NCBI GenBank assembly: GCA_964529175.1
Contig: CAZGVO010000008.1
Span: 124,001-188,000, forward strand
DNA from: JAAFJM01 sp964529175
GTDB lineage: Bacteria > Bacteroidota > Bacteroidia > UKL13-3
DNA length: 64,000 nt
Direction of reading: 5' to 3'
This document shows positions 26,018-34,264 of the stretch, piece by piece. The first letter of the stretch is position 1; each line of letters starts with the position of its first letter. The notes beneath the pieces were generated by a model, which made no database searches, was not told the origin of the DNA, and saw only the letters and a program-made list of their open reading frames with translations. A program made the position numbers and the translations under genes.

Positions 26018-26407
26018 TTAATTTTTTGTTTCATAAATGATTTGCTGCAAATCGTCAGGTATCTGCATAGGTTTCAAAGGTGGCACATTTGCACCGCCTG
26101 TATTACCAACAGGTATTTCTCCAACAAATGATTTTACTCCACCAAAAACCAGTCTGGGAATTTGCCCAATAACTTCGGCAATGTTTTTTGTACGAACACC
26201 ATAGACCAACATTTTGAGATGAACAAAAATATGAGCCATAGGATAAGGTTGTCCTAAAATATGCGCCCGTTCCAAGTGTAGCCACGATGCCTGAAAGTGT
26301 TTTGATTTGAAAGCAATAGACGCCTTTGTTAGTTCTTTCTCAAAGTATGGAACAAGTTTGTTTGGCATTGTGGTGTTAATTTTCATTTTCTTTTTTACTA
26401 GTATCAA
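26018..26407 (-). CDS. DUF3703 family protein
   Basis: A 129-residue protein (or 122 residues from MKINTTMPNK, which I consider equally likely) matching DUF3703: SWLHLERAHILGQPYPMAHIFVHLKM, then IPRLVFGGVKSFVGEIPVGNTGGANV. Function is unknown; family members are often near metal-resistance or mobile genes. It is 42 nt upstream of the RNA-ligase gene and the two probably form a unit. It starts 48 nt after copy 2 of the 18-bp direct repeat. Confidence 0.85.
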   Translation of the reverse strand: MILVKKKMKINTTMPNKLVPYFEKELTKASIAFKSKHFQASWLHLERAHILGQPYPMAHIFVHLKMLVYGVRTKNIAEVIGQIPRLVFGGVKSFVGEIPVGNTGGANVPPLKPMQIPDDLQQIIYETKN

Positions 26408-26454
26408 TTTTAAGTAAAATGTTTGATGGTTGCACTGTAGCTCAATGGTTGATT

Positions 26455-26472
26455 ATAACTTATTTATATAGG
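26455..26472. repeat. 18-bp direct repeat, copy 2
   Basis: Exact second copy of ATAACTTATTTATATAGG. Read on the minus strand it ends with AAGTTATAATC directly before the DUF3703 gene, as copy 1 precedes the 201-residue cassette gene. It marks the right edge of the accessory region. Confidence 0.65.
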
Positions 26473-26500
26473 TAATATTAGGTTGGTGCCTTTAAAAATC

Positions 26501-26956
26501 TTATTTCTTTAAATTATTTTCATAAATGCTTATCCACTCTTCCATGCTCATTTTAGTCATCAGTTCGCCAATTAAATCATAAGGTATATCGTCCATCTTT
26601 TTAAATCGGATACAACTTTTGCCCATATCTAGTTTTTGTTTGCTATGTTTAGGGTATTCGGCCACAAACCAATCATGTAATTCGGGTTTGCTATAAATGC
26701 CCATGTGGTAAAAATTAATGGAGCTTTTTTGAGAAGCTAAGCTTGCAAAAGGCAATGGTTCAGCAGGTTTACAATGGTAACCTGCCGGATATATAGCATG
26801 CGGAACTACATAACCCAATCCACCATAACTAATGCCGGCTTCAAATCCTTTGGGTAAATTATTTACTATTACATCGTGCAGTTTATTAAATGGTTCGGCC
26901 CTGTCTTCGGGTAGGCTAATCAAAATGTCGTTTACAGTTTTTTCGGTAGCTTTCAT
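26501..26956 (-). CDS. DUF1801 domain protein
   Basis: A 151-residue protein of the YdhG/DUF1801 type. Signature segments are ATEKTVNDILISLPEDRAE, GISYGGLGYVVP, SINFYHMGIYS and MGKSCIRFKKMDDIP. The fold resembles frataxin-like/CyaY shapes; biochemical role is unknown. Its ATG overlaps the stop of the membrane-protein gene by 4 nt, so the two are translationally coupled. It is outside the cassette region and appears to be ordinary chromosome. Confidence 0.88.
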   Translation of the reverse strand: MKATEKTVNDILISLPEDRAEPFNKLHDVIVNNLPKGFEAGISYGGLGYVVPHAIYPAGYHCKPAEPLPFASLASQKSSINFYHMGIYSKPELHDWFVAEYPKHSKQKLDMGKSCIRFKKMDDIPYDLIGELMTKMSMEEWISIYENNLKK

Positions 26957-27678
26957 GTATTATTTTGTTGTTTTAGGTTCAATAATTGTTTGATAGATAT
27001 GAAGTGCCCCAATAGCACAATGGGTACAATAAAAGTAGGTAACCAACAGAATGGAAAATATAAAATGGCTATATTAGGTTGGTAAAAAGCAAATTTTTGA
27101 ATAGGAGTGGGTGCCGAAAACAAAGCGTTTAACACGATATTGATTAAAAGCCCAAGGCAAACAAAATTCCAAATTAACAGCAATGGTCGGTTTGTGATTG
27201 TATTTTTAAATCCCAAATAAGCTATTACTGGTGCGGTTATACCTGCTAATATATCAAAATTTCTGCCTTCAAAAGTCATTAATTCTGGAATGGTTTTGTT
27301 AATAAATAACCAAAACAAAACCACTTCAACTGGCACTCTTACTATATTTAAATATGTTAAGTTTTCTATAGGTAAACTAGCTATAAACTGCTTACCTTTT
27401 GTGGTAACTAACAAGAGTATAATTGCTAAAAAAGTAGGCAATATTCCTAATAAAATTATCTTAGGTGGAAATGAATAAGTATTGGTATTGTACACATTCA
27501 GTAAGCTAAAAATAGCTTGAATAATTAACCAACTAATTAAACCCAAAGCTATCCAATTGGCTTTTTTTCTAGTTTCTTCATTACTCGAATTTTTAATGGC
27601 ATTAATAAACAAAAGCAAGGTAGTAAAAGTAGTTAATGCAAATATTATCGAAATATAATAGGGTAAATTGGCTAACAT
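26953..27678 (-). CDS. Integral membrane protein of unknown function
   Basis: A 241-residue protein with about seven hydrophobic segments (for example IISIIFALTTFTTLLLFI near the N-terminus, AIILLLVTT, then VVLFWLFI and the last one IVPIVLLGHFISI). No transporter signature is evident. It starts 23 nt after the upstream lipoprotein gene, so these genes and DUF1801 probably form one operon. I do not recognise the family. Confidence 0.78.
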   Translation of the reverse strand: MLANLPYYISIIFALTTFTTLLLFINAIKNSSNEETRKKANWIALGLISWLIIQAIFSLLNVYNTNTYSFPPKIILLGILPTFLAIILLLVTTKGKQFIASLPIENLTYLNIVRVPVEVVLFWLFINKTIPELMTFEGRNFDILAGITAPVIAYLGFKNTITNRPLLLIWNFVCLGLLINIVLNALFSAPTPIQKFAFYQPNIAILYFPFCWLPTFIVPIVLLGHFISIKQLLNLKQQNNT

Positions 27679-27701
27679 TTTTGGATTATTATAGGTGAAA
27701 T

Positions 27702-28310
27702 TTAATATTTGGGCATTAGGCTATCAGCAGTAAAAATAAGTTTCTTCTGTTGGTTTATTTGTTCTTTAAAGTCGTTTAAACTTGGTTTGTTATTGTTTTG
27801 AAATTGCTCAATTAATGGCAAGGTTAACAGTACTTTTAAAGCAGTATGATGTTCGTTAAGCGTTTCTTCATTTTTCGATATTTGTTTTAAAATAGCCTCA
27901 ATATCAGCACTTTTTTTAGCATATTTAGCGCTGCTTTTAGCAATAATGGTTAGCATTTTATTTTTTAGCAAACTATCTTTTATGGTCGCTGTTTTATAAT
28001 TTACAGTGCTATAATAACTGGTTGATTTACCATTGTATTTTTGAAATATTTCGTTCAAGTTCCTGGATTTTGAATCAACTGCATTTAAATCTTCCTCCAA
28101 TTGTTTTAGTGCAGGGTCTTTATCTACTAATTCAGCGTATAAATCTTCCATTAAATCTTCAGATGCACGAACATAACTTTTTATGTTAATCTTATCATCT
28201 TGTAAAGCTTTGGGCGTTTCTTGTTTTGGTGTTTCGTTATTATTTGGCGCGTTGTTACACGAAATAATTAATACCAAAGCAATTACTAAAAAGAGGATTG
28301 TTTTATGCAT
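27702..28310 (-). CDS. Lipoprotein, helical, function unknown
   Basis: A 202-residue protein starting MHKTILFLVIALVLIISC, with Cys18 as the lipidation site. I chose this ATG over one 27 nt upstream because it gives a regular signal. Residues 40-200 are highly charged helices (DLMEDLYAELVDKDPALKQ, then KKSADIEAILKQISKNEE), probably a coiled coil. First gene of the operon with the membrane protein and DUF1801. Role unknown. Confidence 0.78.
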   Translation of the reverse strand: MHKTILFLVIALVLIISCNNAPNNNETPKQETPKALQDDKINIKSYVRASEDLMEDLYAELVDKDPALKQLEEDLNAVDSKSRNLNEIFQKYNGKSTSYYSTVNYKTATIKDSLLKNKMLTIIAKSSAKYAKKSADIEAILKQISKNEETLNEHHTALKVLLTLPLIEQFQNNNKPSLNDFKEQINQQKKLIFTADSLMPKY

Positions 28311-28372
28311 GGTTTTATTAGGTTTTAGGTTACACAATATTATTTATTTAGTATAAAAAACCCAATTAAAAA

Positions 28373-28407
28373 AGTGCGAAGTTCGGAATGTTGAATGCGG
28401 AGTAAAA
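28373..28407. repeat. 35-bp interspersed repeat, copy 1
   Basis: The 35 bp beginning AGTGCGAAGTTCGGAATG and ending GCGGAGTAAAA are identical to 30130-30164. Both copies are intergenic, 1.76 kb apart and in the same orientation. Confidence 0.8.
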
Positions 28408-29061
28408 TTGCTTTAACTAGATTATACGGATTTCAAATTAGAACCAGCGGACTTTAGCCAAATTCTTCTTTATTCTTACCAATGGCTTTAATTTTTGGCT
28501 AAAGCCAAATGGTTTTTTATTTAACCCACGCCCTAAAGGGCGCGGCAAAGGATGCATTCGGTCAATAATTTTTATAATGTAAATTTTTCAAATTGATGCA
28601 GCTTATTCTTTTAAACAATCCTTTTCAAAACTATTTAGCTTTATACTTATTAGTTTTTGTAATATCTAAATAAATTATTCTTTCCAATTAACTTGGCTGT
28701 ATGGAAGGATTAATTGCCACGCCCTTTAGGGCGGAGATGGATGCATTCAATTAATAATTTTTATAATGTTAATTTTTCAAACTGATGTAGCTTATTCTTT
28801 TAAACAATCCTTTTTAAAACTATTTAGTTCTATACTTATTAGTTTTTGTTATATCTAAACAAATTATTCTTTCCAATTAACTGGGCTGTATGTAAGGATT
28901 AATTGCCACGCCCTTCAGGGCGTGGAGATGTATGATAAATTCAAATTGGCTTTAGCCAATAAAAAAAACAAATTGCCTAATAAATCAATTACCGTTGTCC
29001 CGAAAGCTTTTTGGGTCAACCAACGGTAAAAGGAATTACAAGTCCAAACCATCGGAAACAA
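28408..29061. repeat. Palindrome-rich gene-free stretch with a 189-bp tandem duplication
   Basis: No gene seen. The block 28550-28738 is repeated at 28739-28927 with scattered substitutions; both start GGATGCATTC and contain CAGCTTATTCTTTTAAAC-like sequence. Each boundary carries a CACGCCCT/AGGGCG palindrome (about 28527-28545, 28717-28734 and the perfect CCACGCCCT/AGGGCGTGG at 28906-28925). TTGGCT/AGCCAA palindromes lie at both outer ends. This is the pattern of a REP-like palindrome family that has duplicated together with its spacer. Confidence 0.75.
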
Positions 29062-29622
29062 CTAAATATTCTGAATGGTAACCCTTCTTTTTTCTTTTAA
29101 CTCTTTAAAGTGAGTTGGGGTCAATCCTGTTTCTTTTTTAAATTGGGTTGATAAATGTGCGGTACTGCTATAATGCAGTTTATGAGCTATTTCTGAAAGA
29201 GTATACTCTCCAAAAATAATCAATTCTTTAATGCGCTCAATTTTGAGTGCAATGATAAATTGTGCTATGGTGGTGGCTTCTACTTCTGAAAAAAAATTAG
29301 CCAAATAAGTGTAATTATGGTTTAACTCAGTACTTAACAAAACCGAAAAATTTACATTTGGCTTTTCATCCGAATTGTAAACATAATCAATGGCTACTTT
29401 TCTAATTTTTTCGATTAAAATACCTTTCTTTTTTTCTAAAAGTTCTAATCCTACAGTTTTAATTTTTTTGTTGAGTTGTTGTTTTTTAAAATCAGAAACA
29501 TCTTCTTCTGTTTCTATTTCGCCTAATTCAACCTTTAATACGACTATGTTAAGCTCTTCTAAAGCATTTTCAACAAACGCTTTGCAGCTTTCACAAGCCA
29601 TATTTTTTACGTAAATTTTCAT
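29062..29622 (-). CDS. HMA-AraC fusion transcription regulator
   Basis: A 186-residue protein. The first 70 residues resemble a heavy-metal-associated domain (MKIYVKNMACESCK; Cys10 and Cys13) with a helix ENALEELNI. Residues 85-185 are an AraC-type DNA-binding region: ELIIFGEYTLSEIAHKLHY in the first helix-turn-helix and HLSTQFKKETGLTPTHFKE in the second. This short HMA-AraC type is common in Bacteroidota and is thought to respond to metals. No obvious target operon lies beside it; the upstream 236 bp are free of genes. Confidence 0.88.
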   Translation of the reverse strand: MKIYVKNMACESCKAFVENALEELNIVVLKVELGEIETEEDVSDFKKQQLNKKIKTVGLELLEKKKGILIEKIRKVAIDYVYNSDEKPNVNFSVLLSTELNHNYTYLANFFSEVEATTIAQFIIALKIERIKELIIFGEYTLSEIAHKLHYSSTAHLSTQFKKETGLTPTHFKELKEKRRVTIQNI

Positions 29623-29858
29623 AAATTGTTTTGGAACAATAAAAGTACCCAGCGAAGAATCCGCAAGTCTATAAACTTTAAATGTACTGATATTATTTTG
29701 AGGGGGGATTTTCTTTCGGATTAAGTTGAAATGATTAACTTATGCATTCCGATTTTGACAAATATAACCTATTTAATCACATTAGCACTATAAATAATAT
29801 ATTGTTTTAGTTTATTTCAATTAAAAATGCTGAACAAATTCTAATTTCGGGACAAAAA

Positions 29859-30038
29859 TTACTTTTTATGTTTGATGATATCAAAAATTGCTCCTGCTGC
29901 TACTCCCAAAGCCAAACCCAATGCAATACTTAAAGAAGTATTTCCAGAGTGAAAACCATAAGCTAGCCCAAATGCAACTCCAAGCGCAGCCCCAATTCCA
30001 ATTCCATTTCCTATTGATTTGTTTTTGTTTTCTGTCAT
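29859..30038 (-). CDS. Small glycine-zipper membrane protein
   Basis: A 59-residue protein: MTENKNKSIGNGIGIGAALG, followed by VAFGLAYGFHSGNTSLSIA and a second hydrophobic glycine-rich helix ending in a basic tail FDIIKHKK. Two GxxxG-rich segments form a helical hairpin in the membrane, like glycine-zipper proteins. The start ATG follows a clear stretch with inverted repeats (30059-30089). Codon use and the hydrophobic pattern argue that it is real despite its length. Role unknown. Confidence 0.75.
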   Translation of the reverse strand: MTENKNKSIGNGIGIGAALGVAFGLAYGFHSGNTSLSIALGLALGVAAGAIFDIIKHKK

Positions 30039-30058
30039 AATTAAATCTAGTTTAGATT

Positions 30059-30089
30059 AATAACTTAAATTGCTGCTAATTAAGTTATT
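30059..30089. promoter_or_regulatory. Inverted repeat upstream of the glycine-zipper gene
   Basis: AATAACTTAAATT (30059-30071) and AATTAAGTTATT (30078-30089) pair with a single bulge, and a second pair AATCTA/TAGATT lies between it and the start codon. Either an operator or a 5' leader hairpin of the small gene. Confidence 0.4.
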
Positions 30090-30129
30090 TTCTATCAATT
30101 TATAAAGTCAACCTATTTTAGTGCAATGC

Positions 30130-30164
30130 AGTGCGAAGTTCGGAATGTTGAATGCGGAGTAAAA
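30130..30164. repeat. 35-bp interspersed repeat, copy 2
   Basis: Identical over 35 bp to 28373-28407 and in the same orientation. Confidence 0.8.
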
Positions 30165-30500
30165 GTGCGGTTTTTGTTATCACGCTTGCTTTTCGAATAA
30201 TGAATAACGAACAATGAATAACGAATGATGAACAATGAATAGCGGCAAACCCCGAATAGGGTTTAATTTCAATAGCCACGAATGAAATTCGTGGGATATT
30301 GAAACCAACATCAAAAGCAACCACGAAGTGGTTGAATAACTGCAATAAAACAATGGACAAGAAGATGCCTTTGAATTTTAGATTTTGAATGATGAACAAC
30401 AAGTAACGAAAAAACAATTCAATCACGTTTTGCATGACAGCAATCAAACAATCCAACCAATCTCCAAATCGCTAAATCAACAAATCACTAAATAAATTAA
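30165..30500. repeat. Cluster of short palindromes and word repeats
   Basis: No gene seen. 30196-30240 repeats the word AATGAATAACGAA. Then come AAACCC/GGGTTT (30247-30264), TTCAATA-CCACGAAT/ATTCGTGG-TATTGAA (30268-30303) and CAACCAC/GTGGTTG (30318-30334). The last two are 5' to 3' versions of a palindrome type common between Bacteroidota genes. It separates the glycine-zipper gene from the helicase. Confidence 0.65.
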
Positions 30501-30552
30501 AAAGCTAATAACATGTTGAAAACAGCCTTGTTTAAAGCCGTAATTTGCAGCC

Positions 30553-32853
30553 GTGGATTATTTAAGTTTGTTAAACCCAAGTCAGCGCGCAGCTGTTGAA
30601 AATACCAAAGGTCCTGTTATGATTGTAGCAGGCGCAGGTTCTGGAAAAACGCGTGTGCTTACTTATCGTATTGCTCATATTTTAAAAGAAGGCAACGATG
30701 CCTTTAATATTTTAGCCCTAACCTTTACCAATAAAGCCAGTAAAGAAATGCGCGAACGAATTCATTCAGTGGTGGGTAGCGAAGCCCGTAACCTTTGGAT
30801 GGGTACTTTTCATAGTATTTTTGCACGCATTTTACGTGTAGAAAGTGAGCGCATTGGCTATCCTCGTAATTTTACCATTTACGATACCGATGATGCCAAA
30901 AGTTTACTTAAAACCATTATTAAAGAATTAGGACAAGACGATAAATTATACAAACCTGCGGGAGTTTTAGGCAGAATTTCAGCGGCTAAAAATGCTTTGG
31001 TTAATGCGGGAGAGTACATGGCAAACGATGAAAATACTTCGTTTGACGAAAGCAGCGGAAGACCTATGTTTGGTAAAATTTTCCAAATGTATCAAGACCG
31101 TTGTTTCAAAGCCAGTGCCATGGATTTTGATGATTTATTGCTCAAAACTTTCGAATTATTTAAAAACCATCCTGATGTATTGCATAAATACCAACACCAG
31201 TTTAAATACATCATGGTAGATGAGTTTCAAGATACCAACCAAGCGCAATATGCCATTATAAAAAAACTAGCAGCAGTCCATCAAAACATAGCTGTAGTAG
31301 GCGATGATGCACAAAGTATTTATGCTTTTAGGGGTGCAACAATTGCTAATATATTAGGCTTTCAGCGCGATTTTAGCGATACCCAAGTTTTTAAATTAGA
31401 GCAAAATTACCGCAGTTCTCAAACCATTGTAGAGGCCGCTGGTGGATTGATTAAATTAAATAAAGACCAAATTCCTAAAAAGGTATTTACTACCAACGAT
31501 GTTGGCGAAAAAATTAAAGTTTTACGTGCTTTAACCGATAATGAAGAAGGCCGAATGGTGGCAAGTTCTATTTTTCAAGAAAAAATGAACTCTCATGTGG
31601 CTAATAAAGATTTTGCCATTTTATACAGAACCAATGCGCAAAGTCGTTCGCTAGAGGAAGCTTTGCGTAAAATGAATATTCCTTACCGTATTTATGGCGG
31701 TTTGAGTTTTTATCATAGAAAAGAAATAAAAGATATTTTGGCCTATTTACGTTTGGTGCTAAATACCAACGATGAAGAGGCTTTAAAGCGTGTAATTAAC
31801 TATCCTGCTCGTGGAATTGGTAAAACTACCATGGACAAAGTAATGATAGTGGCTTCGGAAAACAATATTAGTTTATTTGAAACTTTGGAGCGTGCACGCG
31901 AATTTCAAATAAAAGGCTACGAAGTTTTGGGCGATTTTGTATTGATGATTCGTAGTTTCCAAACCATGCTTAAAAAACCTGCTTACGATGTAGCCATGCA
32001 TGTAGCTAAGCAAACGGGTTTGTTAAAAGCACTTTACGAAGATAAAACAGTAGAAGGAATTGCTCGATACGAAAATATTGAAGAGTTATTGAATGGTTTA
32101 AAAGAGTTCAGTGTTGATGATAGTGTGGATGAAGATGGCGTTCAAAAATATGGTATTTTAGAGGAATACATGGCCGATATTGCGCTATTAACCGATTCTG
32201 ACAAAGAAGATCCAAACGATAACGATAAAGTTACCATGATGACCATCCATGCTTCAAAAGGTTTGGAGTTTAAAAACGTGTATATTGTTGGTTTAGAGGA
32301 AAATCTATTTCCATCGCAATTGTCGTTAAATAGCCGCCAAGAGTTAGAAGAGGAGAGAAGACTTTTTTATGTGGCCATAACGCGCGCCATGAATAAATTG
32401 ACACTTTCTTTTGCTACCAGTAGGTTTAAATTTGGAAATATTACCAATGCAGAGCCAAGCCGTTTTTTAAGTGAGTTAGATCCTAAGTTTTTACAGTTTG
32501 ATGCCTTGTTTAGCAAAGGCAATAGCAATGTTCAAAGCAAACCTACCGTTCAAACTTCAAGGTTTGGAAAGCCACTTTCGCCAACAGCAAAAACGCCTCC
32601 AAGCACTGTTGGACAAAGATTTAATACGCCAACCAAACCCGCAGCAGCACCTCCACCAGCGGTTGACCCTAACTTTGTGGGTGATGATACTAAAAACATT
32701 CAAGTTCAACAACGTGTTGAACATCAAAGATTTGGATTTGGAACTGTAGTAACCTTAGATGGAGTAGGAGATAACCGCAAAGCAGAAATTGAATTTGAGC
32801 AATTTGGCAAAAAAATGATTGTTTTAAAGTTTGCTAAACTAAAATTGCTGTAA
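30553..32853 (+). CDS. UvrD/PcrA-type superfamily 1A DNA helicase
   Basis: A 766-residue helicase starting with GTG; an in-frame stop 12 nt upstream and the position of LNPSQRAAV support this start. Motif Q is LNPSQRAAV, Walker A is AGAGSGKT (26-33), motif II is VDEFQDTN (about 222), motif III is GDDAQSIYAFRGA, motif V is TIHASKGLEFKNVYI, and motif VI is RLFYVAITRA. The C-terminal 50 residues carry the RNA-polymerase-binding Tudor-like element (RVEHQRFGFGTVV) characteristic of PcrA. It unwinds DNA 3' to 5' in excision repair and replication-transcription conflicts. Intact in all motifs. Confidence 0.95.
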   Translation: MDYLSLLNPSQRAAVENTKGPVMIVAGAGSGKTRVLTYRIAHILKEGNDAFNILALTFTNKASKEMRERIHSVVGSEARNLWMGTFHSIFARILRVESERIGYPRNFTIYDTDDAKSLLKTIIKELGQDDKLYKPAGVLGRISAAKNALVNAGEYMANDENTSFDESSGRPMFGKIFQMYQDRCFKASAMDFDDLLLKTFELFKNHPDVLHKYQHQFKYIMVDEFQDTNQAQYAIIKKLAAVHQNIAVVGDDAQSIYAFRGATIANILGFQRDFSDTQVFKLEQNYRSSQTIVEAAGGLIKLNKDQIPKKVFTTNDVGEKIKVLRALTDNEEGRMVASSIFQEKMNSHVANKDFAILYRTNAQSRSLEEALRKMNIPYRIYGGLSFYHRKEIKDILAYLRLVLNTNDEEALKRVINYPARGIGKTTMDKVMIVASENNISLFETLERAREFQIKGYEVLGDFVLMIRSFQTMLKKPAYDVAMHVAKQTGLLKALYEDKTVEGIARYENIEELLNGLKEFSVDDSVDEDGVQKYGILEEYMADIALLTDSDKEDPNDNDKVTMMTIHASKGLEFKNVYIVGLEENLFPSQLSLNSRQELEEERRLFYVAITRAMNKLTLSFATSRFKFGNITNAEPSRFLSELDPKFLQFDALFSKGNSNVQSKPTVQTSRFGKPLSPTAKTPPSTVGQRFNTPTKPAAAPPPAVDPNFVGDDTKNIQVQQRVEHQRFGFGTVVTLDGVGDNRKAEIEFEQFGKKMIVLKFAKLKLL

Positions 32854-32972
32854 AACTTTTAAAATAAGTTTTCCACCGCTTTAGTAGCTGTTTATCATAG
32901 TTTACAGCATTGCTATTCACTTTTTATTAAATAATGTTGATACCTAACTTGGTTTTATATAAATTGCGACAT

Positions 32973-32980
32973 TATATTTG
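32973..32980 (+). promoter_or_regulatory. Promoter -7 box of the HU/SPOR gene
   Basis: TATATTTG fits TAnnTTTG and lies 18 nt before the ATG at 32999. TTG at 32949-32951 is 21 nt upstream as a possible -33 element. Confidence 0.5.
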
Positions 32981-32998
32981 AATAATAGAAGTATATAA

Positions 32999-34213
32999 AT
33001 GCAGTCGGAAGTTAATATTTGGTCATTAGTTAAAAGTTTATTACACAGGAACAACTGTGTAATTGTACCTAACTTAGGAGGATTTTTGGCGCACCAACAA
33101 AGTGCTACCATCGACCCTCTTTCCATGTTGATAACTCCACCATGCAAACACATTACTTTCAATGCTCAACTAACCCTTAACGATGGTTTGTTGGCAACCA
33201 AAATTGCTGATTATTTAAAAATAAGCTACAGCGATGCCATTAAAATTATTGATGAGGAAGTTTCTAATTTCCACCAAACCTTAAAAAATAACAGTCAGTT
33301 TATTATTGAAGGTTTAGGACATTTTGAACTAAACGAAAACCAAAATTTGGTTTTTAGTCCAGATAAAAAGGCCAATTTTTTAATTAATTCATTTGGTTTA
33401 GAAGCTGTTAGGGTAAACAATATGGTAAGTTCAAAAACTACCAAAATAATTCCCAATGTTGATTTAATTAATAATCCTGCTCTTACAGAAGTTCAAGATG
33501 TTAACTCGTATTCAGAATCAGTTGAAAATGATGAGGATATTGAAAATAACAAACCAACATTTACAAGAGGTAAAAAACGCAGAAACAATTTAATGTTTTC
33601 ATTGATTGGTTCGGTTTTAGTGTTGATTTTAGCTTTAAATGCTTACATATTTTTACAAGAAGGAAACTTAACACCAGTTAGAAATAAGTTCAATGAATTG
33701 GATTTAGGAGTTAAAATGCAGTCGGTAATTGATCTTTTTAAAAATAATTCATCTGTTGTTTCTAGTCAAAACAAAGAAGATATTTTAAAATATTATAATC
33801 CTACCAACGAAACGAAGGAAATAAACTTTAAAACGGAACTGTTTGAGGAAAATAAAGCAACTGAGCCCATTGCGACTTCTGTAGATACATTGCAAAGTAT
33901 TGAAAATCAAAACATTGCAGAAGTGATTGATAATAAGCCTATTGAAGAAGTTTCTGTTTCAGAAGCAAATGCTTCTTATTATATTATTGCAGGGGCATTT
34001 AGAAACGAAATTAAAGCAAAAAAATTGTTAAAAGAATTAAACGCAGATGGTTTTCCTAATGCTGAAATTATTGAAAACCCAAAAGCTTCATCAAAAAAAC
34101 TAAAGTTTTTTGTTACTTACAATAAATTTTCTTCATTAAACGAAACAACTTTAGAGTTGGGCAAAATTAATGAAAACGAAAATCCTGATGCTTGGATTTT
34201 TGAAGCCAAATAA
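32999..34213 (+). CDS. HU-CCDC81 and SPOR domain membrane protein
   Basis: A 404-residue protein. Residues 1-135 form the HU-CCDC81 type domain of Bacteroidota (NCVIVPNLGGFLAHQ, and FIIEGLGHFELNE). A membrane helix lies at about 200-222 (LMFSLIGSVLVLILALNAYIF). A linker leads to a C-terminal SPOR domain (SYYIIAGAFRNEIKAKKLL, then KKLKFFVTYNKF). SPOR domains bind denuded peptidoglycan at division sites. The cytoplasmic domain at the N-terminus and the SPOR domain outside fit a cell-division linker. It follows the helicase gene with its own promoter. Confidence 0.9.
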   Translation: MQSEVNIWSLVKSLLHRNNCVIVPNLGGFLAHQQSATIDPLSMLITPPCKHITFNAQLTLNDGLLATKIADYLKISYSDAIKIIDEEVSNFHQTLKNNSQFIIEGLGHFELNENQNLVFSPDKKANFLINSFGLEAVRVNNMVSSKTTKIIPNVDLINNPALTEVQDVNSYSESVENDEDIENNKPTFTRGKKRRNNLMFSLIGSVLVLILALNAYIFLQEGNLTPVRNKFNELDLGVKMQSVIDLFKNNSSVVSSQNKEDILKYYNPTNETKEINFKTELFEENKATEPIATSVDTLQSIENQNIAEVIDNKPIEEVSVSEANASYYIIAGAFRNEIKAKKLLKELNADGFPNAEIIENPKASSKKLKFFVTYNKFSSLNETTLELGKINENENPDAWIFEAK

Positions 34214-34264
34214 TTTAATAAAATCTTTATTTTCTTCTTTTTCTTTTCGTTATTATTGCCATAA

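Noticed and set aside
30118..30456. 112-codon minus-strand frame
   Set aside because: It is composed of the palindromes and word repeats of the intergenic region and has no ribosome-binding or promoter signal.
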